DNA from: Cellulophaga sp. L1A9
GTDB taxonomy: Bacteria > Bacteroidota > Bacteroidia > Flavobacteriales > Flavobacteriaceae
Reading direction: 5' to 3'
Length of the DNA: 64,000 bases
Assembly (NCBI RefSeq): GCF_009797025.1
Contig: NZ_CP047027.1
Span: 3,286,001-3,350,000 of the forward strand
How positions within the stretch are numbered: the first letter of the stretch is position 1; every line of letters starts with the position of its first letter. The notes under the pieces were generated by a model. The model made no database searches and was not told the DNA's origin. It saw nothing but the letters and a program-made list of their open reading frames with translations. Shown here in pieces: positions 1 to 8,783 of the stretch. The translations under genes and the position numbers were made by a program.

Positions 1-753
1 GAAAGAAAAGGTGGTGAGATAACCATCAAATACATATCCTTCTCTTCCTTCGAAATTAATTTTCCTGAATTTTCCTTCTAGGTGTAATTTCAAGTTTTCA
101 TTCTCAGTTACTTTAATTTCTTCCCCATATTGCTGTATGCCAGCTTCTGCTAGTGCACCAAAATCAAGTTTTCCTATAACTTTTGAAGAGGTTTCAGGTT
201 TTTCTCTAACAAGTAATCCATTTAATGCAAGGACATACATTTTTTCAAGTCCATTTCTCTTATAGTTTAATAAAATATTATTTATATAATTAAATCTATC
301 CGTGTATTCTTCATATTCTTCCCCGTATTCATCGATCTCTTTTATATACTTATGTTTTTTTGGGTTATATTCAAAAAACTGACCTTGCGATCCGTTATGG
401 AAACCATTTAAGTCATAACTTAAATGGAATTTTCTTATGGCATCTATAGCCAAAGACGTCTTATAAGTTATCGTTATAATTTGAAAATTCTTTTGAAGTT
501 GTTCAAAGGTTACATCAATATTAACTTTTTTTCCATTTTCTAGAAATGAAACGCTTTCTGCTATTAGTGTTCCACTTTCAATTTCTAAAACTCCTCCTTC
601 TATTTTTATAAAGGGATATTCACTTAAATCTAAATCTTGAATATAGAAATCATAAAAATGCTCAGCTCTTAATGAAGTGGATGACAAAAATAATATGGAG
701 AGAATGAACAGTTTCTTTAGTATAGCATGCTGTATTAATATTTGATACTTCAT
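1..753 (-). CDS. Exported SH3b-domain protein, C-terminus cut by window edge
   Basis: The frame is open from an ATG at 753 down to base 1, giving 251 residues without a stop, so the gene is truncated by the window. Residues 13-30 form a signal peptide (lysines, then a leucine/isoleucine core, ending SLRA) with likely cleavage before Glu31. Residues 172-251 look like a bacterial SH3 (SH3b) domain: MYVLALNGLLVREKP opens it and EGREGYVFDGYL closes it, the usual pattern of domains that bind cell-wall peptides or other envelope ligands. The middle part (32-171) is not recognised. It is the last gene of a leftward group and has a 466-base non-coding stretch upstream. The domain call is by motif only; the ligand is unknown. 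Confidence 0.75.
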   Translation of the reverse strand, partial: MKYQILIQHAILKKLFILSILFLSSTSLRAEHFYDFYIQDLDLSEYPFIKIEGGVLEIESGTLIAESVSFLENGKKVNIDVTFEQLQKNFQIITITYKTSLAIDAIRKFHLSYDLNGFHNGSQGQFFEYNPKKHKYIKEIDEYGEEYEEYTDRFNYINNILLNYKRNGLEKMYVLALNGLLVREKPETSSKVIGKLDFGALAEAGIQQYGEEIKVTENENLKLHLEGKFRKINFEGREGYVFDGYLTTFSF

Positions 754-1219
754 TAATTCTAAATAATTTAAATATTTGAAAAGTTCGTGTGGATGTACCG
801 CTAACATTTCAGTTCGTATGTTTGGTTTTATAGTTTGAATATAACATAATTATAAGACTAATTGAGAATTAGACAGCAAGTCCATGAGTTTGTTAGACAT
901 ACACTTGGTGTTTTTACTCGGACAGCTTAGCTTAATTATATTTTTTGGGAAGAAATTTATCGCCTTTGGTATTTATATAGAGAGTTTTTTGGTCTAATAG
1001 AACTTCAAAATATAGATTATATTTTTTGTCATTTTTTGAATCAAAACTTGGGTACGTACCAACTGATTTCATTTAGAAATTTTTTTAAATAAAGCTTGAA
1101 TCTTAAATATATGACAACTATAGTAGAAAACAAGCTAGCTTATCACCTAACCATTAAGCGGCCTTGACTTTTCTTAAGAATGGGGCGCTACTTTCATTTT
1201 TTAACAATCACTTAATGTG
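754..1219. other. 466-base non-coding stretch
   Basis: No credible open frame with flavobacterial codon usage lies here on either strand, and no tRNA or strong terminator was seen. It must contain the promoter of the leftward SH3b gene, but I found no clean CAAAnnTA (reverse -7) element. A perfect ten-base palindrome, TTCTTAAGAA, sits at 1171-1180. Short CTAAC (801-805) and GTTAGAC (892-898) boxes recall integron attC ends but do not form a convincing folded site. Confidence 0.5.
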
Positions 1220-2032
1220 TCAACTGTTATTTTCTTCTTCTTCTTCTTCTTCTTTCCAATCTCCAACCCATCGATTGGGAGCTACCTGTTCCATAACAGG
1301 AATCCCTTTTGCGTACGTCGTTTTTAAGTACCCTACTATGGCTAAAGTTAGTACAACAATAAAAAATACTAATACTAGGGATACCCAAATAGGAACCTCA
1401 TTTCCATTTAAAAGGCCATAAATGAGCAGCGCATCAAAACCAATCATTAAAAAAGGAATAAAGAAATAGAAGCCAGCTTTTTTTACCATTGAATAGTACT
1501 TATCCATGTTTTTGTTAAATGCATAAAGTAATTCGCCAACAAATAGAAAAGTAAAAATAAAGCAGAAAATAAAAGTTCCTGCAAGTTTAATAAATAATGT
1601 AAATCCTAAAGTAATAACCTTGTCATTTAATTTATTGTAATTAATTTTATAGGTATCTCCAAGTTTTACATCTGTTGTGGAGAATTCTAGCTCTCTTTCA
1701 ATAGTCTGACCGTATTGGGTAAGAAAGCTTACTGTTGGAGTGTACATTGTTTCATATTCATCCGAGTCAGAATCATAAACCTCTTCGCTGGTGTAACTAC
1801 TAACAGTTGCTGTATAATTTTCGCCAGATATTAATATAGTAAAGGTGTCTTTAACCGTGCTTATGAAAATGCTCCCTGAGAAGATAAAAAAAATATTAAT
1901 ACTAAATAAAATTAAGCCTATATAGCCATAGGTAATACAACCACTTTGGGAACCGAGTCTCTTTACAACAAGAATAGTAAATATGGAGGTAGCTAGAATA
2001 AAAGCGACGGAATAGATAGGGTCAATGGCCAT
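1220..2032 (-). CDS. DUF3592-like membrane protein with acidic tail
   Basis: A 270-residue protein with five predicted membrane segments, near residues 5-23, 35-60, 141-168, 187-209 and 214-238. Between the second and third lies a soluble domain (about 65-140) with the pattern of DUF3592: a TATVSSY strand, an acidic loop, PTVSFLTQYGQTI, then GDTYKINYN. The function of that family is not known. The C-terminus carries seven consecutive glutamates at 261-267, encoded by a perfect GAA tandem repeat (TTC on the plus strand), so slippage would change the tail length without shifting the frame. The gene is followed by the SH3b gene and preceded by another membrane gene on the same strand, 62 bases away. 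The family assignment is tentative. Confidence 0.7.
   Translation of the reverse strand: MAIDPIYSVAFILATSIFTILVVKRLGSQSGCITYGYIGLILFSINIFFIFSGSIFISTVKDTFTILISGENYTATVSSYTSEEVYDSDSDEYETMYTPTVSFLTQYGQTIERELEFSTTDVKLGDTYKINYNKLNDKVITLGFTLFIKLAGTFIFCFIFTFLFVGELLYAFNKNMDKYYSMVKKAGFYFFIPFLMIGFDALLIYGLLNGNEVPIWVSLVLVFFIVVLTLAIVGYLKTTYAKGIPVMEQVAPNRWVGDWKEEEEEEENNS
1232..1252. repeat. TTC trinucleotide repeat (seven copies)
   Basis: Seven perfect TTC units lie inside the 3' end of the leftward DUF3592-like gene, where they read as seven GAA glutamate codons. Changes in copy number would lengthen or shorten the acidic tail in frame. Confidence 0.9.
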
Positions 2033-2094
2033 TTTTTTTATTGAAATTAGAGCTCATCTTAACTCTTTAGTTAATATGGAAAATAGACAATAAT

Positions 2095-2988
2095 TTATTC
2101 TGCTGATGTGCTTGCAATATTAGAATTAATTACCTGTGCTGCAACACGTTCTTTTTCAAGGAGTTTAGGGGCTATCCACTTCTTGTAAATAAAAAATTCA
2201 GCAATAGGAAAAAGTAACACCAGAACTGCCAAAATACATAATGACTTTACCATAGCCCAATATTGATTACTGAGCAAAGAAGTAAACCAAGTATCTAATT
2301 TTTCTAAAACAGCTACTTCAATATCTTTATGACCTACAGAGATAAGAAAATCCATTCCTGCACTAAAATCATCGTACGCGATCATATCATCTAAATTGGT
2401 ATGAGCAGCTTTTGCAACGGCAAGATTAAGCATGGCATACACTCCCGCTTTATAAATATCTGTGCCATATTTTGTAATTAAATAACCCGCTATTTTATTT
2501 TTTCCTGAATCTATGAGCGAATAGCCAGAGTTGTGATTTTTTGCTTCTTTTCTCAATTGAAAGATAAACTCATCAGACCGGTCTTTGGTATCTATGGCAG
2601 TGGCTTGTATTTTGCCGATGAAATTGTTTTTAGCTTCTTCGGTTTCAAAAGCAAATCCTAGGGTGTTGGTGTAGATTCCAGAAACAATGTTTGTTTTCTC
2701 CTTTTCTAAGCATTTATAAATGCCACGGATAAGACCTATCTGTCCAAAAATATATAAGAAAGACAGTATGACAATAGGGATGTATAATTTTACGGCCCAA
2801 TTATAATATTTAGGTTTTCTTTTTAGGAGCTTTTTTTTGGCAATAAGGATCACGTAGGTGAGTGAAATAGCGAAGCCTAGGAATAGAAATAAGAGGGTGT
2901 TAAAAATTAAAGTGCCCGAATGTGGAATTACGGTATCTCTTACGATACTCCAAATAAAAGGCCAATCTATTTTTTCTAAATATTCCAT
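2095..2988 (-). CDS. Three-helix membrane protein of unknown function
   Basis: This 297-residue protein is not recognised. It has membrane segments near residues 27-50, 67-90 and 245-267, with a basic loop (KKKLLKRKPK) between the first two, and a soluble domain of about 150 residues between the second and third. The soluble part is mostly helical and rich in alanine and lysine. The ATG at 2988 follows directly from the frame and no earlier start is needed. It is followed 62 bases later by the DUF3592-like gene on the same strand, so the two may be co-transcribed. It is separated from the upstream MORN-repeat gene by a strong terminator at 3045-3089, which suggests its own promoter. Confidence 0.65.
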   Translation of the reverse strand: MEYLEKIDWPFIWSIVRDTVIPHSGTLIFNTLLFLFLGFAISLTYVILIAKKKLLKRKPKYYNWAVKLYIPIVILSFLYIFGQIGLIRGIYKCLEKEKTNIVSGIYTNTLGFAFETEEAKNNFIGKIQATAIDTKDRSDEFIFQLRKEAKNHNSGYSLIDSGKNKIAGYLITKYGTDIYKAGVYAMLNLAVAKAAHTNLDDMIAYDDFSAGMDFLISVGHKDIEVAVLEKLDTWFTSLLSNQYWAMVKSLCILAVLVLLFPIAEFFIYKKWIAPKLLEKERVAAQVINSNIASTSAE

Positions 2989-3036
2989 AGCTGTTTTCAG
3001 ATAACTTACAATTCGCCTGCTTTAGTATTTTTAAAG

Positions 3037-3089
3037 CAAAAAAAAACCACTAAGTGTTCTTATTGTTTCACTTAGTGGTTGCTTTTTTT
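3037..3089 (-). terminator. Terminator of the MORN-repeat gene
   Basis: AACCACTAAGTG (3045-3056) pairs perfectly with CACTTAGTGGTT (3069-3080) around a 12-base loop. On the minus strand it is followed by a run of U from the A tract at 3037-3044. It lies just past the stop of the leftward gene ending at 3093. A T-run on the other side (3083-3089) would let it work in both directions. Confidence 0.85.
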
Positions 3090-3092
3090 GTA

Positions 3093-4196
3093 TTAATTGT
3101 ATTTTTTCTCGGAAACAACATTTCCATTTTTGTATTCTGTTTCTTTAGAAACCTTTCCGTTAAGCTTATAGTACTTCCATAGACCGGTTTTTTCATGGTT
3201 TAGATACTCACCTTCACTTTCAACTTTACCTGCAGCATTATACGTCTTAGCCGGACCTTTTTTTCTACTGTCCTCAAAAGTGTACATGTCTTTTAGCATT
3301 TTATCATCTGCATAACTTTTCCATTCACCAGATTTGTAGCCCATGGTAAACTGTCCTTCAAGAACAAGTATTCCATCTTCAGAATAGAGTTGGTAAGGAC
3401 CATTACGGTGTCCATCTTTAGAATCTGCCACTTCTTTTTTGGTACCGTTAGCATAAAAATTAACTAGATTTTTTAAGTAACTAGCTTCATATTTTTTCTC
3501 GCTGAGGATGATTCCTGCAGAGCTGTAATATTTACAAATACCATCTAATTTATTGTCTTTGTAAAGTTCTTCTGATTTTAATTTCCCATTAGAGAAATAT
3601 TCCTTTTTAGAATAATCTTTAGCATCGGAGTAATTTTTTTCCCAGATTAAACGGCCGTCTTCTGTTTTTTGATTCCATTTGCCCGTAGCTTCATTATCTT
3701 TATAATAAGATGTTTCTACAAGTTTTGTTCCGATACTTGCATCTTTAAGATGTGCTACCCATTTACCATTCTTTAAATCACTACTATAAGATTCTACTTT
3801 TTGAAGAATGCCTTTATTAGTGTATGTTTTCCATTCACCTTCTTTGAGGCCATTTTTATACGTAAAATCTTCATATACTTTACCATTGGAGTAGTAAGAA
3901 GTGCTTTTGCCATCTGCTTGCCCATTTTCATTGAAGGTAATTTCTTGTTCTAATTTTCCAGTGAAATCAAAATCTTTCTTAGTACCTATCATTTTACCAT
4001 TTTTAAAAGTAGCTTGGGTATAGGCACCACTATTTTCTGCAATTTTATAAGCGCCCTCTAGCGGTTTGTCATCTGTTTTAAAAATAGTTTCTTTTCCAAA
4101 TCTTTGGGTGTCTACATCGTTCCACATCAAATACGTCTCTTGTGCTTGTAGGGTAGATGCAATTAAAAGTAATAGGATTAAAAGGGTGTTTTTCAT
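3093..4196 (-). CDS. Exported MORN_2/YwqK-type repeat protein
   Basis: A 367-residue protein with a clear signal peptide (residues 1-18, cleavage after LQA). The rest is about a dozen repeats of roughly 23 residues built on the pattern G..K....Y..NG, for example FKNGKMIGTKKDF, YYSNGKVYEDFTYKNG and YFSNGKLKSEELYKDNK. This is the MORN_2 / YwqK-like repeat, which forms a beta-hairpin ladder. Databases often label such proteins toxin-antitoxin 'YwqK family antitoxin', but nothing here supports a toxin-antitoxin role: there is no small partner gene, and the protein is secreted. It has its own terminator and stands alone. Repeats of this kind are common in exported flavobacterial proteins of unknown function. 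Confidence 0.8.
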   Translation of the reverse strand: MKNTLLILLLLIASTLQAQETYLMWNDVDTQRFGKETIFKTDDKPLEGAYKIAENSGAYTQATFKNGKMIGTKKDFDFTGKLEQEITFNENGQADGKSTSYYSNGKVYEDFTYKNGLKEGEWKTYTNKGILQKVESYSSDLKNGKWVAHLKDASIGTKLVETSYYKDNEATGKWNQKTEDGRLIWEKNYSDAKDYSKKEYFSNGKLKSEELYKDNKLDGICKYYSSAGIILSEKKYEASYLKNLVNFYANGTKKEVADSKDGHRNGPYQLYSEDGILVLEGQFTMGYKSGEWKSYADDKMLKDMYTFEDSRKKGPAKTYNAAGKVESEGEYLNHEKTGLWKYYKLNGKVSKETEYKNGNVVSEKKYN

Positions 4197-4340
4197 GGTG
4201 GTAGGTATTCATTAGTAAGTTCTAAAAATAAAGCTAAATAATTAATATCCTCAATTTTAATACTATTTTCTATCGATAAAGTAGATTTTAAACTCTTCTA
4301 ATGAATAGATAATCGTTCCTTGTAGCAATAAGAATGGAGG

Positions 4341-5672
4341 CTATAACAGACCTCTAGCTTTAATTTCTAAATATTTATTAATGGTATTAATGGTTAAGTG
4401 TTCTGGTTTTGTTAGTATGGTTTGTATGCCATACTGTTGTAACTCCTTTTGCATTAATCGTTTTTCTAAAGAGAATTTTTCTGCAATAGTTTTGTGGTAA
4501 ATACTTTGGATGTCTTCAGCATTAGTATCTATAAGTTCTTTAAGTTCTGTATTCTCAAAAAAGATAACCACCAAGACATGTTTTTTGGCAATAGCCGTCA
4601 AAAATGGAAGCTGTCTGCGCATGGCAGAAATATGCTCAAAATTGGTGTATAAAAGTAAGAGACTCCTATGGTTTACTTTTCTTTTAATATGTGCATACAA
4701 CAAGCCAAAATCAGAATCTGTATACGCCGTGGTAATATTATAGAGTTTCTCTAAGATCGTATTTAGGTAGGTGATTTTTTGTATAGCAGGTAGAAAAATT
4801 TCAATCTTTTTAGAGAAAGAAATCATACCTGTCTTATCGTTCTTTTTTAAAGCAACATTAGAAAATGCTAAGGTAGAATTTATAGCATAATCCAATAATT
4901 TAAGCTCATTGAAAGGCATTTTCATGACTCTTCCAGTATCTATAATGGAATAAATAGGCTGCGATTTTTCATCTTGGTATTGGTTTACCATAAGCTGACT
5001 TCTTTTCGCGGTAGCTTTCCAGTTTATAGTTCTAAAATCGTCTCCAGGGATATAATCTTTAATCTGTTCAAACTCTTGGGTATGGCCAATTCTGCGGATT
5101 TTTTTAAGTCCAAACTCCGTAAGGTTATTACTCATTGCAAGAAAATCATATTGTTGCATTTGAATAATACTTGGGTAGACAGGCACCATTTCATCTTTTT
5201 GAAATATATACCTGCGCTTTACCATTTTAAGATTGGAAGAAACAAAAATATTTAAATTTCCAAATACATATTCTCCGCGATCCACGGGGCGCACGGTATA
5301 CTCATATTGTTTTTTTTCTCCTTTTACAAGAGTTGTCGTGTATTCAAAATCACGCTTTTGAAATTGAACGGGGAGCTCATCAATAATTGAAATGAGAAGT
5401 TTAAAGGGATAAAAACTTCTGAAATATAGCGTGATGGTATTATGATCACTATTGGATAATTTTTGAGGTGTTATTCGGCTAGCATCTATACCATTTTTTG
5501 TCCTGTACAACAAAAAGAGATCTAAGAAAAATGTAGCTAGCAGTAAGAATGTTGTAATCCAAGCAATAGGATAAATCCATTTCATCCAATACGATACAAT
5601 GAACAGCGCAGCCAATACCGCGATATACCTAAAAAAGGAATTATGTATGTAAAACGATTTTAAAAAATTCAT
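4341..5672 (-). CDS. DUF58 domain protein (MoxR partner)
   Basis: A 443-residue protein with two N-terminal membrane segments (about 14-30 and 34-55), then a beta-rich domain and a C-terminal von Willebrand A-like DUF58 region. The DUF58 signature GDDFRTINWKATAKR is at residues 210-224, followed by a strand ending YSIIDTGR (241-248) that corresponds to the degenerate metal-site region. DUF58 proteins are almost always encoded beside MoxR AAA+ ATPases and are thought to be their membrane-anchored clients or adaptors. Here the MoxR gene lies upstream on the same strand, 167 bases away. It is the last gene of the cluster that begins with the SpoIIM-like gene. Confidence 0.9.
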   Translation of the reverse strand: MNFLKSFYIHNSFFRYIAVLAALFIVSYWMKWIYPIAWITTFLLLATFFLDLFLLYRTKNGIDASRITPQKLSNSDHNTITLYFRSFYPFKLLISIIDELPVQFQKRDFEYTTTLVKGEKKQYEYTVRPVDRGEYVFGNLNIFVSSNLKMVKRRYIFQKDEMVPVYPSIIQMQQYDFLAMSNNLTEFGLKKIRRIGHTQEFEQIKDYIPGDDFRTINWKATAKRSQLMVNQYQDEKSQPIYSIIDTGRVMKMPFNELKLLDYAINSTLAFSNVALKKNDKTGMISFSKKIEIFLPAIQKITYLNTILEKLYNITTAYTDSDFGLLYAHIKRKVNHRSLLLLYTNFEHISAMRRQLPFLTAIAKKHVLVVIFFENTELKELIDTNAEDIQSIYHKTIAEKFSLEKRLMQKELQQYGIQTILTKPEHLTINTINKYLEIKARGLL

Positions 5673-5839
5673 TTGCGCTTAATTAGCTTTGTTCTTTCGT
5701 ATGATAAGGTTTAAACTCAACCTATTTAATCAGATAATTCTCTATACATTTTCCAATTGAAAAACAGGCAAGGTGCTATTTTATATTTAGATGTGTACTT
5801 GGTTTTAATTCAATCTTACCATCAACTGTCAACCATCAA

Positions 5840-6838
5840 TTATCTCGGTATCTCTACAGATTCCATGATCATCTTTATCACACTATCCGTACTCATACCT
5901 TCCATTTCTCGTTCGGGTGTTAGGATCACACGATGATTTAATACAGGAACTAATGCTCTTTTAATATCATTCGGGATTACAAAATCACGCCCATCAATAG
6001 CTGCAAAAGCCTTTGCTGCATTTAATGTAGCAATACTAGCTCTAGGAGAACCTCCTAAATATAAATGTGGGTGGTTACGAGTCTTAGAAATTACTTCAGC
6101 GATGTATTTAATAATTTTTTCTTCCACTACAATCTCTTGAATTTTTTGCTTGTAGTCTACTAGTTTTTCAGGAGAAATCACCGCATCAATTAACCCTTGT
6201 GGTTTGCTACCCTTACGTTCATGATGTGTTTGTATAATTTTCACTTCTTCTTCTAGCGTAGGGTATTCTACCTTAATTTTGAATAAGAAGCGGTCTAATT
6301 GTGCTTCTGGTAGTGCATATGTGCCTTCTTGTTCAATAGGATTTTGAGTCGCTAAAACCATAAACGGAGCATCTATTTTATAGGTGGTACCATCCATAGT
6401 CACTTGTATTTCTTCCATGATTTCAAACATGGCGGCTTGTGTTTTAGCAGGAGCACGGTTTATCTCGTCAATCAAAACAATATTAGAAAAAATAGGCCCT
6501 TTTTTAAACTCAAATTCAGATGTTTTTACATTGAAGATAGACGTGCCCAAAATATCACTAGGCATTAAATCTGGTGTAAATTGGATACGGCTAAAATTGG
6601 TTTTTAAGGTTTTAGCAAAAAGTTTTGCCGTAACTGTTTTTGCAATTCCAGGAACACCTTCAATTAACACATGGCCGTCTACCAAAAGAGAAACAATAAG
6701 TAGTTCTATAAAATTTTCTTGGCCAATGATTACTTTGGCTAATTCTGCTTTTATGGCATCTACCGCATTCTTTAAATCGTCTAATGGTATTCTATTATCA
6801 AAATTTAAATCGTTCAGATCTGTTTCGTTATTTTCCAT
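5840..6838 (-). CDS. MoxR-family AAA+ ATPase
   Basis: A complete 332-residue MoxR ATPase. The Walker A motif GVPGIAKT is at residues 61-68, Walker B VLIDEINRAP at 121-130, sensor 1 LATQNP at 162-167 and the LDRF arginine region at 181-184. The C-terminal lid contains GGSPRAS, typical of the family. MoxR proteins act as chaperone-like ATPases in maturation of large or metal-containing complexes and in stress responses; the client here is unknown. The start at 6838 overlaps the end of the upstream DUF4350 gene (6828) by 11 bases, which indicates translational coupling. The partner DUF58 gene follows downstream. Confidence 0.93.
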   Translation of the reverse strand: MENNETDLNDLNFDNRIPLDDLKNAVDAIKAELAKVIIGQENFIELLIVSLLVDGHVLIEGVPGIAKTVTAKLFAKTLKTNFSRIQFTPDLMPSDILGTSIFNVKTSEFEFKKGPIFSNIVLIDEINRAPAKTQAAMFEIMEEIQVTMDGTTYKIDAPFMVLATQNPIEQEGTYALPEAQLDRFLFKIKVEYPTLEEEVKIIQTHHERKGSKPQGLIDAVISPEKLVDYKQKIQEIVVEEKIIKYIAEVISKTRNHPHLYLGGSPRASIATLNAAKAFAAIDGRDFVIPNDIKRALVPVLNHRVILTPEREMEGMSTDSVIKMIMESVEIPR

Positions 6839-8051
6839 GGGCTTTTGCTTTAAAATTTTCTATCGCAGTATTAAGTTTTATTAATTCTACGTCGGTTATA
6901 TGTTGTTTATGCTTTAGACTGCTGAATATTAAAAATAAGTCTTTAATTTCATGCGTTTCATGATGTGTTCTTGCGGCAAGATTTTGAAAAAAATCTTCAT
7001 TAATCTCTGAAGTATTTAAATAAAAGTGCGACCTAATGTAGTCTAAAAAGAAAGCTATTTTATGATGTGCAATAGACTTACGGTCGCCTTTTTCATAATA
7101 CATTTCTGCTATGGTTCTCGTAAATGCTAAGGTTTGATTTTGTAATGGTTTTACAATAGGCACCGCTCTTTGTTTACGCTTGCCTTCAAACAATACGTAT
7201 ACGAAGGCGCCTATAAGAATCATATAATATGCCCATTTTAGTTCTTTTGTATTTAAAAAGATATACATAGGAGAGGAGTAGAATTTTTTACCGCTCTTAT
7301 AATAGGCATCAATATATATGGGCTTTTCGTTATTTAAATAGGATAATAATCCTGCGGTGTATGTGCTGTTTTTGTTTTTTAAAATAAAGTAATTGGTAAA
7401 TGCTATGGGAAAGGTGGTTAGAATTATATTGCCCTCACCAAATTTTTGTTGGATGACATTTGGGTGTGTTTCAAAATCTGTAGCATTGCCAGATGCATTA
7501 GAAACTTCACCAATTACAATAGTATTTAGCGTATCTAATTGGCTAAAATACATAGTGCTATAACTTTTATTAAAGGTGTATTTTATTTTTGAATTTAATT
7601 GAGGGTTTACTAAACGATGCTGAAATTGATGTTCTAAACCTTCATCACCAAATAGGCTCTTGGTTTTTAAATGTAGCGTATCTAATAACTCTTTTTCAAA
7701 ATTAGAAGATGCAATAAAAAGTGTATTTCCTTTAGTGGTCCAATCCAGAAGTGTTTCCAATTCTGCTTTTGAAAATGAAACGGAATTATTGATAAAAATA
7801 TAGGTGCTTTCTTCTATATTATCATTTGAATTTAGAAACTCGAATGGAGGCACAGTAACGGCTTCAGTCGTTGAAAATTTCTTTTCAAAAATATCATTTA
7901 AGACTTTCGTTCCATAGGGAATTTTGTGCTGTGCGACATAAGACGGAAACCAATTAAGTTCTTCTTTTTTATTGTATTCTAAATACAATATTAGCGCGAA
8001 GGTAAGTAGCCCTAGGATGATATAAAAAATATTATTTTTACGAATTCTCAT
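6828..8051 (-). CDS. DUF4350 membrane-anchored protein
   Basis: The frame is open from 8108, but the ATG at 8051 is preferred: it gives a clean N-terminus (MRIRKNNIFY, then a hydrophobic helix to about residue 25) and overlaps the upstream DUF4129 gene by only 14 bases instead of 71. The resulting 407 residues hold an N-terminal membrane anchor, a DUF4350 domain resembling glutamine-amidotransferase-like folds (YIFINNSVSFSKAELETLL, then WTTKGNTLFIASS), a second membrane helix near residues 275-290 and a cytoplasmic helical tail. DUF4350 genes commonly sit between DUF4129 and MoxR in Bacteroidota. Biochemical function is unknown. Confidence 0.85.
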   Translation of the reverse strand: MRIRKNNIFYIILGLLTFALILYLEYNKKEELNWFPSYVAQHKIPYGTKVLNDIFEKKFSTTEAVTVPPFEFLNSNDNIEESTYIFINNSVSFSKAELETLLDWTTKGNTLFIASSNFEKELLDTLHLKTKSLFGDEGLEHQFQHRLVNPQLNSKIKYTFNKSYSTMYFSQLDTLNTIVIGEVSNASGNATDFETHPNVIQQKFGEGNIILTTFPIAFTNYFILKNKNSTYTAGLLSYLNNEKPIYIDAYYKSGKKFYSSPMYIFLNTKELKWAYYMILIGAFVYVLFEGKRKQRAVPIVKPLQNQTLAFTRTIAEMYYEKGDRKSIAHHKIAFFLDYIRSHFYLNTSEINEDFFQNLAARTHHETHEIKDLFLIFSSLKHKQHITDVELIKLNTAIENFKAKAHGK

Positions 8052-8778
8052 GGATGTTATTTTTAAGCGTAGAAAAAGCAATTGCTGCTTTTTGATACTT
8101 GGTTTCATCTATCGTAAAATCACCATACCATATATATTCATAGAGGCGTGTACTTGCTTTAAAAGGTATTTTTAATTGTTCTTTATTTATTTCATTGAGA
8201 TAATCAGAATTTGTTTTTTGCAACTCCCATGCTATAATATCTTTTTCACTTAGCAGTTTTAAAATCATTAAATAGGAATATCGAATGGCTAAGCGGTAGT
8301 CTTTATTAGCAACAGCATTTGCGATAAGATCATCAATATTCTCATTTTTAATAATGTTTTCTTCATCAGATAACCCAACAATATTCCCGTTTGTAGCGGT
8401 ATTTTTCTGGTTGCGTAAGTTTACATTTATAAAAAAGCGAATGAGTATAAATAGTAGAAAAACGATTAGTAAATAGGGGAGTAATTTTAGAAAAAAGGAT
8501 AATGGCCCTACAGCAGCATCAATACCAAAAATCCACTCAAATATTCGGGTAATAATATTCTGGAACCATGCCCACACTTCGTCGAGCCAAGTAGGTTCTT
8601 TCACTTTCTCTTCGTAATTAAAGGCGGCATCATCCTTATAAGTACTCAAGTCGTCTTCAGTAATCTCTTGAGTACTTAATTGTGAATCATCATAGCGCAC
8701 CACAAGAGTGTCCCGCTGTGCCTGTAAAGGCATCAGGAGACGAGATAAAAAGAAAAAAATGAATAGAAGTTGCTTCAT
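8038..8778 (-). CDS. DUF4129 domain membrane protein
   Basis: A 246-residue protein with a signal peptide (1-20, ending LQA), a periplasmic segment, a membrane helix at about 97-118, and a cytoplasmic DUF4129 domain at the C-terminus (about 155-240) marked by YRLAIRYSYL (161-170) and YEYIWYGDF (213-221). DUF4129 is found at the C-terminus of some transglutaminase-like membrane proteins and as a separate protein in MoxR/DUF58 clusters. Here no transglutaminase domain is fused. The gene starts five bases after the stop of the upstream membrane gene and overlaps the DUF4350 gene downstream, so it is part of one transcription unit. Confidence 0.85.
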   Translation of the reverse strand: MKQLLFIFFFLSRLLMPLQAQRDTLVVRYDDSQLSTQEITEDDLSTYKDDAAFNYEEKVKEPTWLDEVWAWFQNIITRIFEWIFGIDAAVGPLSFFLKLLPYLLIVFLLFILIRFFINVNLRNQKNTATNGNIVGLSDEENIIKNENIDDLIANAVANKDYRLAIRYSYLMILKLLSEKDIIAWELQKTNSDYLNEINKEQLKIPFKASTRLYEYIWYGDFTIDETKYQKAAIAFSTLKNNIHENS

Positions 8779-8783
8779 AGAAT

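Noticed and set aside
801..898. Possible integron attC-like site (CTAAC at 801-805, GTTAGAC at 892-898)
   Set aside because: The two core boxes are about 90 bases apart, but the 5' box does not fit RYYYAAC fully, and the arms between them pair poorly. No integrase or cassette array is present.
3093..4196. Toxin-antitoxin antitoxin (YwqK label)
   Set aside because: The protein is secreted, made of MORN-like repeats and has no linked toxin gene; the label comes from a domain-name habit.
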